A model generated the notes under the pieces. That model was not told the origin of the DNA. It ran no database searches and saw only the letters and a program-made list of their open reading frames with translations. Of a DNA stretch of 34,575 nt, positions 25,909-33,505 are shown one piece after another. Position numbers and translations under genes: made by a program. Within the stretch, counting starts at the first letter, position 1. The number at the start of each line of letters is the position of its first letter. This DNA comes from Planctomycetota bacterium (GTDB lineage Bacteria; Planctomycetota; Phycisphaerae; Phycisphaerales; SM1A02): the NCBI GenBank assembly GCA_902521645.1, contig CABYSN010000010.1, positions 1 to 34,575 on the forward strand. Direction: 5' to 3'.

Positions 25909-26730
25909 GTGCAGGACACCGCTTCCATGACGACCGCGATGACGGGACTGGGTTCCATGGCGATCCCTCTGCTTCTCGTCGCCGCCAGGCTGGGCGGACT
26001 CGCGCTCTTCGCGCCGGTCTTCGGTTCTCCGGTCATCGTCGGGCGAGTGAAGATCCTCTTCTTCATCGGGATGGCCGCCGCGGCGATGCCGGTGCTCAGT
26101 GCCTCCGGAGCTCTGGTGGGTGCGGAGAGCCTCGGTCTGTGGGCGCTGCTCGCCTCGCTTGCCATCGAAATCGTCATCGGCGCCCTCATCGGCTTCATCG
26201 CTCTGATTCCGCTCTTCGCCATGCAGACCGGTGGTCTGGTCATGGCTCAGCAGATGGGGCTCGGGTTCGCCCGCTTCTACAATCCGGCCATGGGTGGTGA
26301 AGCCGACGTGCTTGAGAACATGTTGTTTCTGTTCGCGCTGGTCACCTTCATCGCGATGGGGGGGATCGACTGGTCCGTCCTCGCGGTGCTCAACAGCTAC
26401 CACTACGTCGGCATCGGTTCCATTCATCTCGACGGTGGGTTGTCGATGATGCTCAGCGGTCTGATCATGGCTGCCATCGAGATGGGAATGCGGGTCGCGG
26501 CGCCTCTGCTCGCGTTGGTCTTCCTCGAGACCGTCGCGATCGGTTTCATCGCCAAGACGGTTCCTCAGCTGAACATCCTGAGTCTCGGTTTTCCGATCCG
26601 GATCATGGTGGGAATCGGCACCATCATCGCAGGCATCGGAATTCTCAGCGAGGTCCTGATCGAATTCATCGATGACATCCTCGGTCTGATGATGAGCTGG
26701 TATCAGGAGGCGGGGGTGCCTGGTGGCTGA
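25909..26730 (+). CDS. fliR: Flagellar type III export gate protein FliR
   Basis: About 273 residues with six predicted spans, matching FliR (E. coli 261). Signatures include ARLGGLALFAPVFGSP near the start, the QTGGLVMAQQMGLGFA segment, and the APLLALVFLETVAIGFIAKTVPQLN region. FliR completes the export pore with FliP and FliQ and contacts FlhB. I start it at GTG 25909, with GGAGG 11 bases upstream; an in-frame ATG at 25927 is an alternative. Its last eight bases overlap the start of flhB. Confidence 0.94.
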   Translation: MQDTASMTTAMTGLGSMAIPLLLVAARLGGLALFAPVFGSPVIVGRVKILFFIGMAAAAMPVLSASGALVGAESLGLWALLASLAIEIVIGALIGFIALIPLFAMQTGGLVMAQQMGLGFARFYNPAMGGEADVLENMLFLFALVTFIAMGGIDWSVLAVLNSYHYVGIGSIHLDGGLSMMLSGLIMAAIEMGMRVAAPLLALVFLETVAIGFIAKTVPQLNILSLGFPIRIMVGIGTIIAGIGILSEVLIEFIDDILGLMMSWYQEAGVPGG

Positions 26731-27790
26731 AGACCTCGGTGAAAAGACTGAAGAGCCCACTCAGAAGAAGTTGCGTGATTCCCGCGAGGAGGGCAAGGTC
26801 GCCCGCAGCGCGGATCTGACTTCGGCGATCGTTCTGGCGGGAGGTTCCCTGGCGGTCTGGTTCGGTTTCGGGCCGATGTTCAACGTCCTCGGGCTCGCAC
26901 TTGAGCAGGTCCTGGCCGAGCCCGGGCTGAGAAACACCTCCCCTGGCACCTGGGCCGACTCCGTCGAAGTCGGAGCGCTCGCCGCGATGATCGGACTTCT
27001 GCCCATCATGCTGGTCATCTGGGGTGTCTGCGTGCTGGCCAACGTGCTTCAGGTCGGATTTCTGCTGGCTCCGAAGTCGGTCACGCCGAAGTTCTCCAAG
27101 CTCAACCCTCTCGAAGGCGCCAAGCGTGTCTTTGGAACATCCGCCTTCGTGAAGGCCGGACTCGATTCACTCAAGGTCGGTCTCGTGCTCTGCGTGGTGA
27201 TTCTCACGGTCAATGGAATGCATGACAAGGTGATGCTGCTTCCGATGCTTCCTCTGCCGGCGGCTCTGTTGGCGGTGGGGGAGCTGATGATGCAGCTGGC
27301 CTTGCGCATCGCGCTCATTCTCCTCCTCCTCGGTCTTCTCGACTATCTCTGGCAGAAGCATCGTCACAAGGATGGTCTGAAGATGACCAAGCAGCAGGTC
27401 CGTGACGAGTTCAAGCAGATGGACGGTGATCCCCAGCTCAAGCAGCGTCGCATGCAGTTCGCTCGTCAGCTCGCGCAGCAGCGAATCTCGAGCGCGGTGC
27501 CCAAGGCCGACGTGATCGTGACCAATCCGACCCACATCTCGGTGGCGCTTCAATGGGATCAGTCCACGATGAACGCTCCGGTGGTCGTCGCCATGGGCGC
27601 GGATCATCTCGCGCTCAGAATCCGTCAGATCGGCATGCAGCATTCGATTCCGATTCTCGAACGAAAACCTCTTGCCCGTGCGTTGTATGCACAGGTCAAG
27701 GTCGGAGATGAGATCCCCCATGACCTCTACCAGGCCGTCTCCGAGGTGCTGGCATACGTGTATCGTCTCGAAGGTCGGGCGGTCGGATGA
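26723..27790 (+). CDS. flhB: Flagellar export substrate-specificity switch FlhB
   Basis: A 355-residue protein. The N-terminal EKTEEPTQKKLRDSREEGKVARS is a strong FlhB signature. Four spans follow, and then the cytoplasmic domain with the autocleavage motif N268-P269-T270-H271. Self-cleavage between N and P switches export from rod/hook to filament subunits. The GTG start lies inside the end of fliR. The stop overlaps an ATG of a 12-codon minigene that leads directly to flhA. Slightly shorter than E. coli FlhB (382), lacking the usual C-terminal tail. Confidence 0.97.
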   Translation: MAEDLGEKTEEPTQKKLRDSREEGKVARSADLTSAIVLAGGSLAVWFGFGPMFNVLGLALEQVLAEPGLRNTSPGTWADSVEVGALAAMIGLLPIMLVIWGVCVLANVLQVGFLLAPKSVTPKFSKLNPLEGAKRVFGTSAFVKAGLDSLKVGLVLCVVILTVNGMHDKVMLLPMLPLPAALLAVGELMMQLALRIALILLLLGLLDYLWQKHRHKDGLKMTKQQVRDEFKQMDGDPQLKQRRMQFARQLAQQRISSAVPKADVIVTNPTHISVALQWDQSTMNAPVVVAMGADHLALRIRQIGMQHSIPILERKPLARALYAQVKVGDEIPHDLYQAVSEVLAYVYRLEGRAVG

Positions 27791-27825
27791 ACAATGACTT
27801 GAACGGATTCATGGAGAACCACTGA
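27787..27825 (+). CDS. Possible 12-codon coupling minigene between flhB and flhA
   Basis: The flhB stop forms ATGA with an ATG at 27787. This frame encodes MNNDLNGFMENH and stops with TGA at 27823-27825, which abuts the flhA ATG at 27826. The flhA Shine-Dalgarno (GGAG, 27813-27816) lies inside it. A ribosome finishing the minigene would be placed exactly at flhA. It is the only way the 35-nt gap is bridged by translation in an overlapping chain, but it may be coincidental. Confidence 0.35.
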   Translation: MNNDLNGFMENH

Positions 27826-27826
27826 A
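27808..27826 (+). promoter_or_regulatory. Hairpin sequestering the flhA ribosome-binding site
   Basis: TTCATGG and CCA(C)TGAA pair as a 7-bp stem with one bulged C around the tetraloop AGAA. The stem includes part of the GGAG site and the A of the flhA start codon. Translation of the preceding minigene would melt it. Confidence 0.4.
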
Positions 27827-30039
27827 TGGCTCAAGCGGCCGACGGTTCCAACCTTCCCGGCATCCTGCATGCCATCGCCCGGCGAAAAGAACTTCTCGTT
27901 CCGCTGGGATTCCTCGCGCTCATCGGCGTGCTGGTGGTCCCTCTGCCCTCTCTGCTGCTCGATCTTCTGATCTGCGCCAATCTCTCTCTCGCCGCGATCG
28001 TCCTGCTGACCACGATCCAGATGAAGCGGCCGCTCGAGTTCTCCGTCTTCCCGGCACTGCTTCTCGCGACCACTCTCTTCCGTCTGGTGCTGAACGTCGC
28101 CTCGACCCGTCTGATTCTTTCGGCCGACGGGTCCTCTCCGGAGGAACTCAAGGGTGTCGCTGGAAACGTCATCGACGCCTTCGCGAACTTCGTCGCAGGC
28201 AATGACGCCGTCGTCGGCGGGATCATCTTCATCATTCTCATCGTGGTCCAGTTCGTCGTGATCACCAAGGGTGCCACTCGCATGTCCGAGGTCGCGGCTC
28301 GATTCACCCTCGATGCCATGCCCGGCAAGCAGATGGCGATCGATGCCGATCTTTCCGCAGGCCTGATCAGCGAGACCGATGCCCGCGAACGTCGCGAGGA
28401 GGTCACTCGGGAGGCTGATTTCTACGGCGCCATGGATGGTGCGAGCAAGTTCGTCCGAGGTGATGCCATCGCCGGCATCGTCATCACCCTTGTGAACATC
28501 ATCGGTGGGGTGGCCATCGGTGTCATGGACAACGGTCTCGACGTGGGGTCCGCACTACGGACCTTCGGCATGCTGTCGATCGGTGACGGCCTGGTCTCAC
28601 AGATTCCGGCATTCATCGTCGCGATCGCCGCGGGCCTGATCGTGGCTCGTGCAGGTGGCGGCAAGGCGATCGGTGATGCGATCCCCTCCCAGCTGGTCTC
28701 GCAACCCACGGCGCTCTTCATGATCGCGCTCTTCCTGGGGATGCTCGCGTTCACCGGTCTTCCCGCGTTTCCTCTGCTCAGTGCGGCCCTGGGCCTGACC
28801 ACTCTCGGTTTCCTCTCCCTGCGAGGGCGGAAGCTGACCGCGGAACGCATCCGGGCCGAAGCCGCGCATGCGGCGAATGCCGGCTCCGAGGAAGCCCCGC
28901 CGGTCGATGATCTGCTTCGGGTCGACACCCTCGAGATCGAACTGGGGTACGGGCTGGTCCAACTGGTCGACTCCGGGCGTGGTGGAGGCATACTCGAGCA
29001 GATCACCAGGCAGCGTGAAGACATGGCGGGTGAGCTCGGCATCGTGCTTCCTCCGGTGCGCATCAGAGACAACGTCCAGCTTCCATCCGAGCAGTATCGG
29101 CTGCGGATTCGCGGTGCGGTCGTGGGTGAGGGCGTGGTGCATCCCGGGATGATCATGGCCATGGATCCCGGGGTGGTGACCACCGAGATCGAGGGTGTTC
29201 GTGAAGTCGAGCCGGTCTTCGGTCTGGAGGCGGTGTGGATCGATCCGGCGCAACGCACTCGTGCCGAAAATGCGAACTACGTGGTGATCGAGCCGGGGGT
29301 GGTTCTGGTCACCCATCTGGTGGAGATCGCTCGCCGGCATGCCGACGAACTGCTGTCTCGTGAAGAGGTGTCGAATCTCATCGAGAAGTTGAAGGAGAAG
29401 GCTCCGAAGCTCGTCGAGGAGACCGTTCCCGCGCAGATCAAGCCCGGCGAACTGCAGAAGGTGCTTCAGTCGCTGCTCCGTGAGCGCGTGCCCATCCGTG
29501 ATCTGGAGACGATTCTCGAGACGCTCTCCGAATGGTCGCAGCACACCAAGGATCCCGACGTCCTGGTGGAATATGTTCGCAACGGACTTCGACGCACCAT
29601 CTGCGCCCAGTACGCCGTGCCCGACGAACGCGGGGTCTCCAGGATTCGCTGCGTGACGGTCGACCCCACTCTGGAAGAACAGATCAGCGGTTACAAGGAG
29701 CAGACCGCCACCGGTACCACGCTTCTCATCCCCCCTCAGCTGGCGAGTTCCATCGGCCAGGCTGCCGTGGAGTCCCTTCGCGCTCTGGTGGATCGTGGAG
29801 AGCGTGCGATCGTCGTGGCCAGTCCCGGTGTGAGGGCCCAGGTTCGAGAGATCGTGAAGGCCTTCCTTTCCGATGTCGTGGTGCTCGGTATCAACGAGAT
29901 CATCGATGTGGAAATGGAAAGCCTCGGTCTGATTCAACTTGCACCGACGCCCAGTGCCTCGAGCGAGACCGGTGCGACGGCGACAGGATCGGACGAAGCT
30001 GCGGGAAATCCAACAAAGCCTTTCCAAACCTCTTCTTGA
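27826..30039 (+). CDS. flhA: Flagellar type III export protein FlhA
   Basis: A 737-residue protein. About eight N-terminal membrane spans include the highly conserved PLEFSVFPALLLATTLFRLVLNVASTRLIL region. The cytoplasmic loop carries the family signature MPGKQMAIDADLSAGLI followed by FYGAMDGASKFVRGDAIAGI. The C-terminal cytoplasmic domain (about 360-720) forms the nonameric ring that receives chaperone-substrate complexes. FlhA couples the proton gradient to export. E. coli FlhA is 692 residues; the extra length is a threonine/serine/alanine tail. GGAG nine bases upstream supports the ATG. Confidence 0.98.
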   Translation: MAQAADGSNLPGILHAIARRKELLVPLGFLALIGVLVVPLPSLLLDLLICANLSLAAIVLLTTIQMKRPLEFSVFPALLLATTLFRLVLNVASTRLILSADGSSPEELKGVAGNVIDAFANFVAGNDAVVGGIIFIILIVVQFVVITKGATRMSEVAARFTLDAMPGKQMAIDADLSAGLISETDARERREEVTREADFYGAMDGASKFVRGDAIAGIVITLVNIIGGVAIGVMDNGLDVGSALRTFGMLSIGDGLVSQIPAFIVAIAAGLIVARAGGGKAIGDAIPSQLVSQPTALFMIALFLGMLAFTGLPAFPLLSAALGLTTLGFLSLRGRKLTAERIRAEAAHAANAGSEEAPPVDDLLRVDTLEIELGYGLVQLVDSGRGGGILEQITRQREDMAGELGIVLPPVRIRDNVQLPSEQYRLRIRGAVVGEGVVHPGMIMAMDPGVVTTEIEGVREVEPVFGLEAVWIDPAQRTRAENANYVVIEPGVVLVTHLVEIARRHADELLSREEVSNLIEKLKEKAPKLVEETVPAQIKPGELQKVLQSLLRERVPIRDLETILETLSEWSQHTKDPDVLVEYVRNGLRRTICAQYAVPDERGVSRIRCVTVDPTLEEQISGYKEQTATGTTLLIPPQLASSIGQAAVESLRALVDRGERAIVVASPGVRAQVREIVKAFLSDVVVLGINEIIDVEMESLGLIQLAPTPSASSETGATATGSDEAAGNPTKPFQTSS

Positions 30040-30053
30040 GGCTTGCCGAAAGG

Positions 30054-30155
30054 TCCTCTTGAGAGGATGATTATCTCATCGACACATGGCAGGAAGCCAT
30101 GATCAGGGCCTCGGCCCTGACGCGTCCGCTCTGCCGGACGCACAGCCAGGAAGGC
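30054..30155 (+). promoter_or_regulatory. Hairpin-dense flhF leader with two AGGAA-loop hairpins
   Basis: Five short stems lie between flhA and flhF. They are TCCTC-TTGA-GAGGA (30054-30067); CATGGC-AGGAA-GCCATG (30085-30101); TCAGGGC-CTCG-GCCCTGA (30103-30120); GCGTCCG-CTCTGC-CGGACGC (30122-30141); and GCC-AGGAA-GGC (30145-30155). The last one's loop is part of the flhF Shine-Dalgarno. Two identical AGGAA loops, one at the ribosome site, suggest a CsrA-like binding pair. No T-tract follows any stem. Confidence 0.55.
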
Positions 30156-30163
30156 ACGCACCG

Positions 30164-31714
30164 GTGAAACTCAGAACATACAAGGCGTTCACTCAGGATC
30201 AGGCACTTCAGGCCGCACGAGCCGATCTGGGTTCGAATGTCAGGGTCGTGCAGTCTCGTGCCGTGAAGCGCAAGGGCGTGCTTGGATTCTGGCATCGACG
30301 CATCATCGAGGTGACCGTCGAGATCCCCGAAGTCGAGACGGCCTCCTCCGCGGGAATGCACGCTGCCGCGGTCTACCGTCCGGAGCAGGCGGCCCCATCC
30401 TCCGAGGCATCCGAGAGCGCCTCCGAGGTGCTCGACATGGAGTTCGAACGCGCCAAGACCCGGCGTCTCGCTCAGGCGCTCGCCATCAAGCTGGAGCGTG
30501 AGCGCGAACTTCGTCGCAACAATGAACGCAATGAGCGAGCGGTCGAATCGACGGCTCGTCTCCGCGAATCGATCGACCAGACTGTTGAAGCGGGTTCTGG
30601 TGCCATCGATGATGGCAAGGGTGCCAGGGTCAATCGAGCGCCCGTCTCCGACTGCGCCCGTCGATTCGTGGTCGAACAGCATGGTTCCGAGCAGCGGGTG
30701 CGTGAGCGCGAGGAACTTCTCGGGACCGGTTCGGTCGACTCCGAGGTGCCGCAGCGTGGCGTCGTCGAGGACCCCCTCGACAAGGTTCGTGCTGTGGTGG
30801 CGGCTGCGGTCTCCGATCAGGAGGGCGGTCCCTTCCCATCGGGGCAACGCCTGAATCTCGACGCACTCCGTGCGGTCTACACGCGACTCATCGAACAGGA
30901 GGTCAGTGAGGAGATCGCAGAGACGATTCTCGTCGAGATCGCCGAAGAGCTTGGGGGTGATGTCGGAGACCATGCGCATGTCACCAGCGCGGCCCGACGT
31001 CGGGTGAGCGATCTTCTTCCGATCGACGACCATCCTCTGGACATCCGTCAGGCAAGGCAGCAGGGACGTCCGCACGTGGTCGCCTTGATCGGCCCCACCG
31101 GCGTCGGCAAGACCACCACGATCGCCAAGCTGGCCGCATCCTGTCGCTTTCGACAGGGGCTTTCCGTCGGTCTGGTCACCACCGATTCCTTCCGCATGGC
31201 GGCCGTCGATCAGCTCGGTCGCTACGCCGAGATTCTGCAGGTCGATCTCGAAGTCGTGATCGAACCTGATGACATGGTTCCCGCGCTCGAGCGACTCGCC
31301 GATTGCGACGTGATTCTGGTGGATACCGCCGGCCGGAGTCGCCGTGACAGTGAACGGCTCGAAGAGCTCGGTGCGTTTCTTCGTGCGGCTTCGGCCGATG
31401 AGACCCATCTCGTGCTTTCGACCACCACTGGACAGCGGACGATGCTGCGTGATGCCGATGCCTTCTCCCGTCTGGGCGCGGATCGCGTGGTTCTGACCAA
31501 GCTCGATGAGGCTGATGGATTCGGGATCGTGCTCAACGTGATTCGAAGACTCGACACTCGAATCAGTTTCGTCACCATGGGTCAGGAGGTCCCCGACGAC
31601 ATCGAACAGGGTGGCGCGGATCGCATTGCACGGCTTCTCCTGGGACACGCTCCGATCGCTTCCCGGGCGGAATCCGTTCCTTCCAATGGCGTCGAATGCG
31701 AGCGTGTCGTATGA
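30164..31714 (+). CDS. flhF: Flagellar placement SRP-type GTPase FlhF
   Basis: A 516-residue protein. It begins with the FlhF signature KLRTYKAFTQDQALQAARADLGSN, which fixes the GTG at 30164 as the start. AGGAAGG is nine bases upstream, and an ATG at 30086 would translate a run of hairpins. A long acidic/helical middle (about 65-250) is followed by the NG domain: G1 GPTGVGKT (310-317), TTDSFRMAAVDQL, the DTAGRSRRDSE motif and TKLDE. FlhF marks the site of flagellar assembly at the membrane. Its stop overlaps the start of flhG, its regulator. Confidence 0.95.
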   Translation: MKLRTYKAFTQDQALQAARADLGSNVRVVQSRAVKRKGVLGFWHRRIIEVTVEIPEVETASSAGMHAAAVYRPEQAAPSSEASESASEVLDMEFERAKTRRLAQALAIKLERERELRRNNERNERAVESTARLRESIDQTVEAGSGAIDDGKGARVNRAPVSDCARRFVVEQHGSEQRVREREELLGTGSVDSEVPQRGVVEDPLDKVRAVVAAAVSDQEGGPFPSGQRLNLDALRAVYTRLIEQEVSEEIAETILVEIAEELGGDVGDHAHVTSAARRRVSDLLPIDDHPLDIRQARQQGRPHVVALIGPTGVGKTTTIAKLAASCRFRQGLSVGLVTTDSFRMAAVDQLGRYAEILQVDLEVVIEPDDMVPALERLADCDVILVDTAGRSRRDSERLEELGAFLRAASADETHLVLSTTTGQRTMLRDADAFSRLGADRVVLTKLDEADGFGIVLNVIRRLDTRISFVTMGQEVPDDIEQGGADRIARLLLGHAPIASRAESVPSNGVECERVV

Positions 31715-32718
31715 CGCTCGATCAGGCCACACGCCTTCGCGAACTCGCGGAGCAACATGAACGTTCCCGCAAGGAACGTGCGTCGACGGATCTCGGCGCT
31801 CGGTCCAAGAAGTCGGTGCCACCGGTCGCCTCGCCCCGCAAGCCGACCTTCGACGGTCCTCCTCGCCTCGCACATGCCACCGCATTCGTCAGCGGGAAGG
31901 GGGGCGTGGGGAAATCCAATCTGGCTTTGAACCTCGCGATCGCACTCGGTTGTCGAGGGCGTCGAGTCGTTCTGTTCGATGCGGACATGGGGATGGCGAA
32001 TCTCGATGTTCTCTGCGGACTCACTCCGACCGGGACGCTCGAGGATGTCGTTCGCGGGCGGACCACTTTGCGTGAGATTCTCGTGCAGGGGCCCGGCGGG
32101 TTCCAGCTCGTGCCCGGCGCCTCCGGTGTCGCTTCGATGGCCAACATCGACGGTCTCGGCCGGCGCAGGCTGCTCAAGCAGCTTTCGATGCTCGACACGG
32201 TGGCTGATCATCTGCTGATCGACATGGGGGCGGGGATCAGTTCCTCTGTCATGTCCTTTGCCGCCGCCGCGGATCGTGTCGTGATCGTGACCACCCCCGA
32301 GCCCACATCGATGACCGATGCGTATGGTGCGATGAAGGCACTGGTCTCGCGAAGCCGGCAGATGCGTCTGGATCTCGTCGTCAACATGGCCCACTCCGAT
32401 GAAGAGGGCGTCGACGTGCACACACGGATCAGCCGGGTCGCTCGCAAGTTTCTTGGCGTGGAACTCGGGCTTGCCGCGGTCATTCCGCATGACATGCTGG
32501 TCTCTCAGGCAGTACGCGTCCGACGACCCGTTCTTCTCGAGTCACCGCATGCACCAGTCACCCGCGCGATCGATCGACTTGCCAGACACCTCGAAGGACT
32601 TCCCGTCGAACGATTCGATGGGGCTGGCGCTGAGTCCGCATCGAAGCCGGCGGAGGCAGGTCGAGAGGGTGGCTTCTTCCAGAGACTTGCTGGAAGCATC
32701 TTCTCCAGAGGGCGTTGA
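31711..32718 (+). CDS. flhG: MinD-like flagellar number regulator FlhG (FleN/YlxH)
   Basis: A 335-residue ATPase. The start at ATG 31711 (ATGA overlap with flhF) gives MTLDQATRLRELAEQ. This contains the DQAxxLR motif known in FlhG to stimulate the FlhF GTPase. The deviant Walker A KGGVGKS is at 63-69. DADMGMANLDVLCG and the LIDMGAGIS segment are the MinD/FlhG hallmarks. The C-terminal helix around GGFFQRLAGSIF could act as a membrane-targeting amphipathic helix, as in MinD relatives. FlhG restricts flagellar number and placement with FlhF. An open-frame extension five codons upstream is unlikely. Confidence 0.95.
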   Translation: MTLDQATRLRELAEQHERSRKERASTDLGARSKKSVPPVASPRKPTFDGPPRLAHATAFVSGKGGVGKSNLALNLAIALGCRGRRVVLFDADMGMANLDVLCGLTPTGTLEDVVRGRTTLREILVQGPGGFQLVPGASGVASMANIDGLGRRRLLKQLSMLDTVADHLLIDMGAGISSSVMSFAAAADRVVIVTTPEPTSMTDAYGAMKALVSRSRQMRLDLVVNMAHSDEEGVDVHTRISRVARKFLGVELGLAAVIPHDMLVSQAVRVRRPVLLESPHAPVTRAIDRLARHLEGLPVERFDGAGAESASKPAEAGREGGFFQRLAGSIFSRGR

Positions 32719-32766
32719 GGCCCACTGACCCGCACAATTCCACCCATCTGCAGAGAAGAACGGGAA

Positions 32767-33120
32767 ATGGTGGAAAGAAAAGGGTGTTCTCGTCGATTTC
32801 CTTTGATGATGACTCATCGTTCACTGATCACTCCGCTTGCCTCCGTCCTGGGACTCTCAGGGTTCATGGTGGCACTTTCCGCGGGTGCTTTTTCAGGAAA
32901 TACACTCGACAGCGTTCTGGAACGGGCTTTGGTGAGCTCATTTCTGTGTTTTCTCGCTGGGGGGGCCATGGGGTTGATTCTCGATGGTGTTCTTGAACGA
33001 CATGCGCAGAAATTGCGCATCGAGCAGGCGGACGATGGCAACCCAGAGCAGAATCTCACTTCCGAAGAGGCGATCGTGACTTCGTCAGACAATGAGTCTC
33101 CGACCCAGGCTGTGGCCTGA
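32767..33120 (+). CDS. Small membrane protein between flhG and fliA, unknown function
   Basis: A 117-residue protein. A basic N-terminus (about 1-18) precedes two hydrophobic segments, about residues 20-42 (SLITPLASVLGLSGFMVALSAG) and about 52-72 (LVSSFLCFLAGGAMGLIL). A charged, acidic C-terminal tail (about 75-117) follows. I recognise no family. Position between the flagellar regulators flhG and fliA, on the same strand with a 48-bp gap, suggests a flagellar or motility role. The start could be the ATG at 32767 or ATGs at 32806/32809. No strong ribosome site precedes any of them. Confidence 0.65.
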   Translation: MVERKGCSRRFPLMMTHRSLITPLASVLGLSGFMVALSAGAFSGNTLDSVLERALVSSFLCFLAGGAMGLILDGVLERHAQKLRIEQADDGNPEQNLTSEEAIVTSSDNESPTQAVA

Positions 33121-33143
33121 GTTCGACATTGGGCTGACCGTGC

Positions 33144-33158
33144 GCTTGTGGAACAAGC
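33144..33158. promoter_or_regulatory. Inverted repeat overlapping the -35 of the fliA promoter, possible operator
   Basis: GCTTGT-GGA-ACAAGC is a perfect 6-bp inverted repeat lying across the TTGTGG hexamer. A dimeric regulator bound here would touch RNA polymerase directly. It is upstream of the start site, so it would not be in the transcript made from this promoter. Confidence 0.4.
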
Positions 33159-33175
33159 AGTGTGTCCCCTATAAT
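33146..33175 (+). promoter_or_regulatory. Predicted sigma70 promoter of fliA
   Basis: TTGTGG (33146-33151), an 18-bp spacer and a perfect TATAAT (33170-33175). Transcription would start near 33182, giving a leader of about 325 nt before the fliA ATG at 33506. An internal housekeeping promoter lets fliA be expressed apart from the upstream export genes. Confidence 0.65.
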
Positions 33176-33187
33176 CCTCCTGTCCTG

Positions 33188-33503
33188 GGTCAAGGAACGA
33201 CCATGGACATGCAGGACCGGTGTTCTACGCTGGTTCATCAATTCACACCGGGTACGCCCGGAATCGAACGGACTCGATTTTCATGATTGACTCGATCTTC
33301 ATGCACATTTTTGTCGAACGCGAAATGACTCGCGTTTCGATCGATGTGTCATGCTCGAGTTTCATGGACTCTGGAATCCCCGAGGGATCCCGCCGACTCC
33401 AGCTCGTGTGAATGGTTGAACCCGCCTAGAAAGCGTACGCCGGTCGACATCTCGAACAGGTGGGACTCTTCGGTCTCATCATGGCAAGGTCAAGGAGCGG
33501 ACC
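33188..33503 (+). promoter_or_regulatory. Structured fliA 5' leader with paired GGTCAAGGA hairpins
   Basis: Near the predicted start site, GGTC-AAGGAAC-GACC (33188-33202) forms a hairpin. At the ribosome site, GGTC-AAGGAGCG-GACC (33488-33503) forms its twin, with AAGGAG as Shine-Dalgarno in the loop. AAGGA fits the ANGGA consensus of CsrA sites. Between them are CCGGG-TACG-CCCGG (33248-33261) and a 9-bp bulged stem CGAACGCGA/TCGCGTTTCG (33315-33339). There is also a possible stem around ATCCC-CGA-GGGAT near 33377-33389. Confidence 0.5.
33271..33303 (+). repeat. 15-bp direct repeat in the fliA leader
   Basis: GACTCGATTTTCATG (33271-33285) and GACTCGATCTTCATG (33289-33303) differ at one base with an 18-bp period. 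A weaker third copy, GCTCGAGTTTCATG, is at 33353-33366. Each copy ends in ATG, but no ribosome site precedes them. Confidence 0.6.
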
Positions 33504-33505
33504 GC

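Larger units (their letters stand above)
33121..33505 (+). other. Long intergenic region holding the fliA promoter and structured leader
   Basis: A gap of 385 bp without a convincing gene. It contains a sigma70-like promoter (33146-33175) with an inverted repeat over the -35 and, after that, a leader of about 325 nt with several hairpins and repeated segments. A 42-codon open frame from ATG 33283 (MIDSIFMHIFVE...) has no ribosome site or recognisable product, so I do not call it a gene. Confidence 0.7.

Noticed and set aside
24513-26243. 576-codon open frame on the minus strand opposite fliO to fliR
   Set aside because: Mirror frame of conserved export-gate genes with low-complexity H/D/E/Q-rich content and no family signature.
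28597-30027. 476-codon open frame on the minus strand opposite flhA
   Set aside because: Mirror frame of flhA in GC-rich DNA; no ribosome site and no recognisable motif.
30086-30163. ATG start for flhF at 30086
   Set aside because: The extra 26 codons are made of inverted repeats, and homologues start at the KLRTYKAF segment.
30071-31885. 604-codon open frame on the minus strand opposite flhF/flhG
   Set aside because: It is antisense to two well-supported genes, has histidine/arginine-rich composition typical of a mirror frame, and shows no domain.
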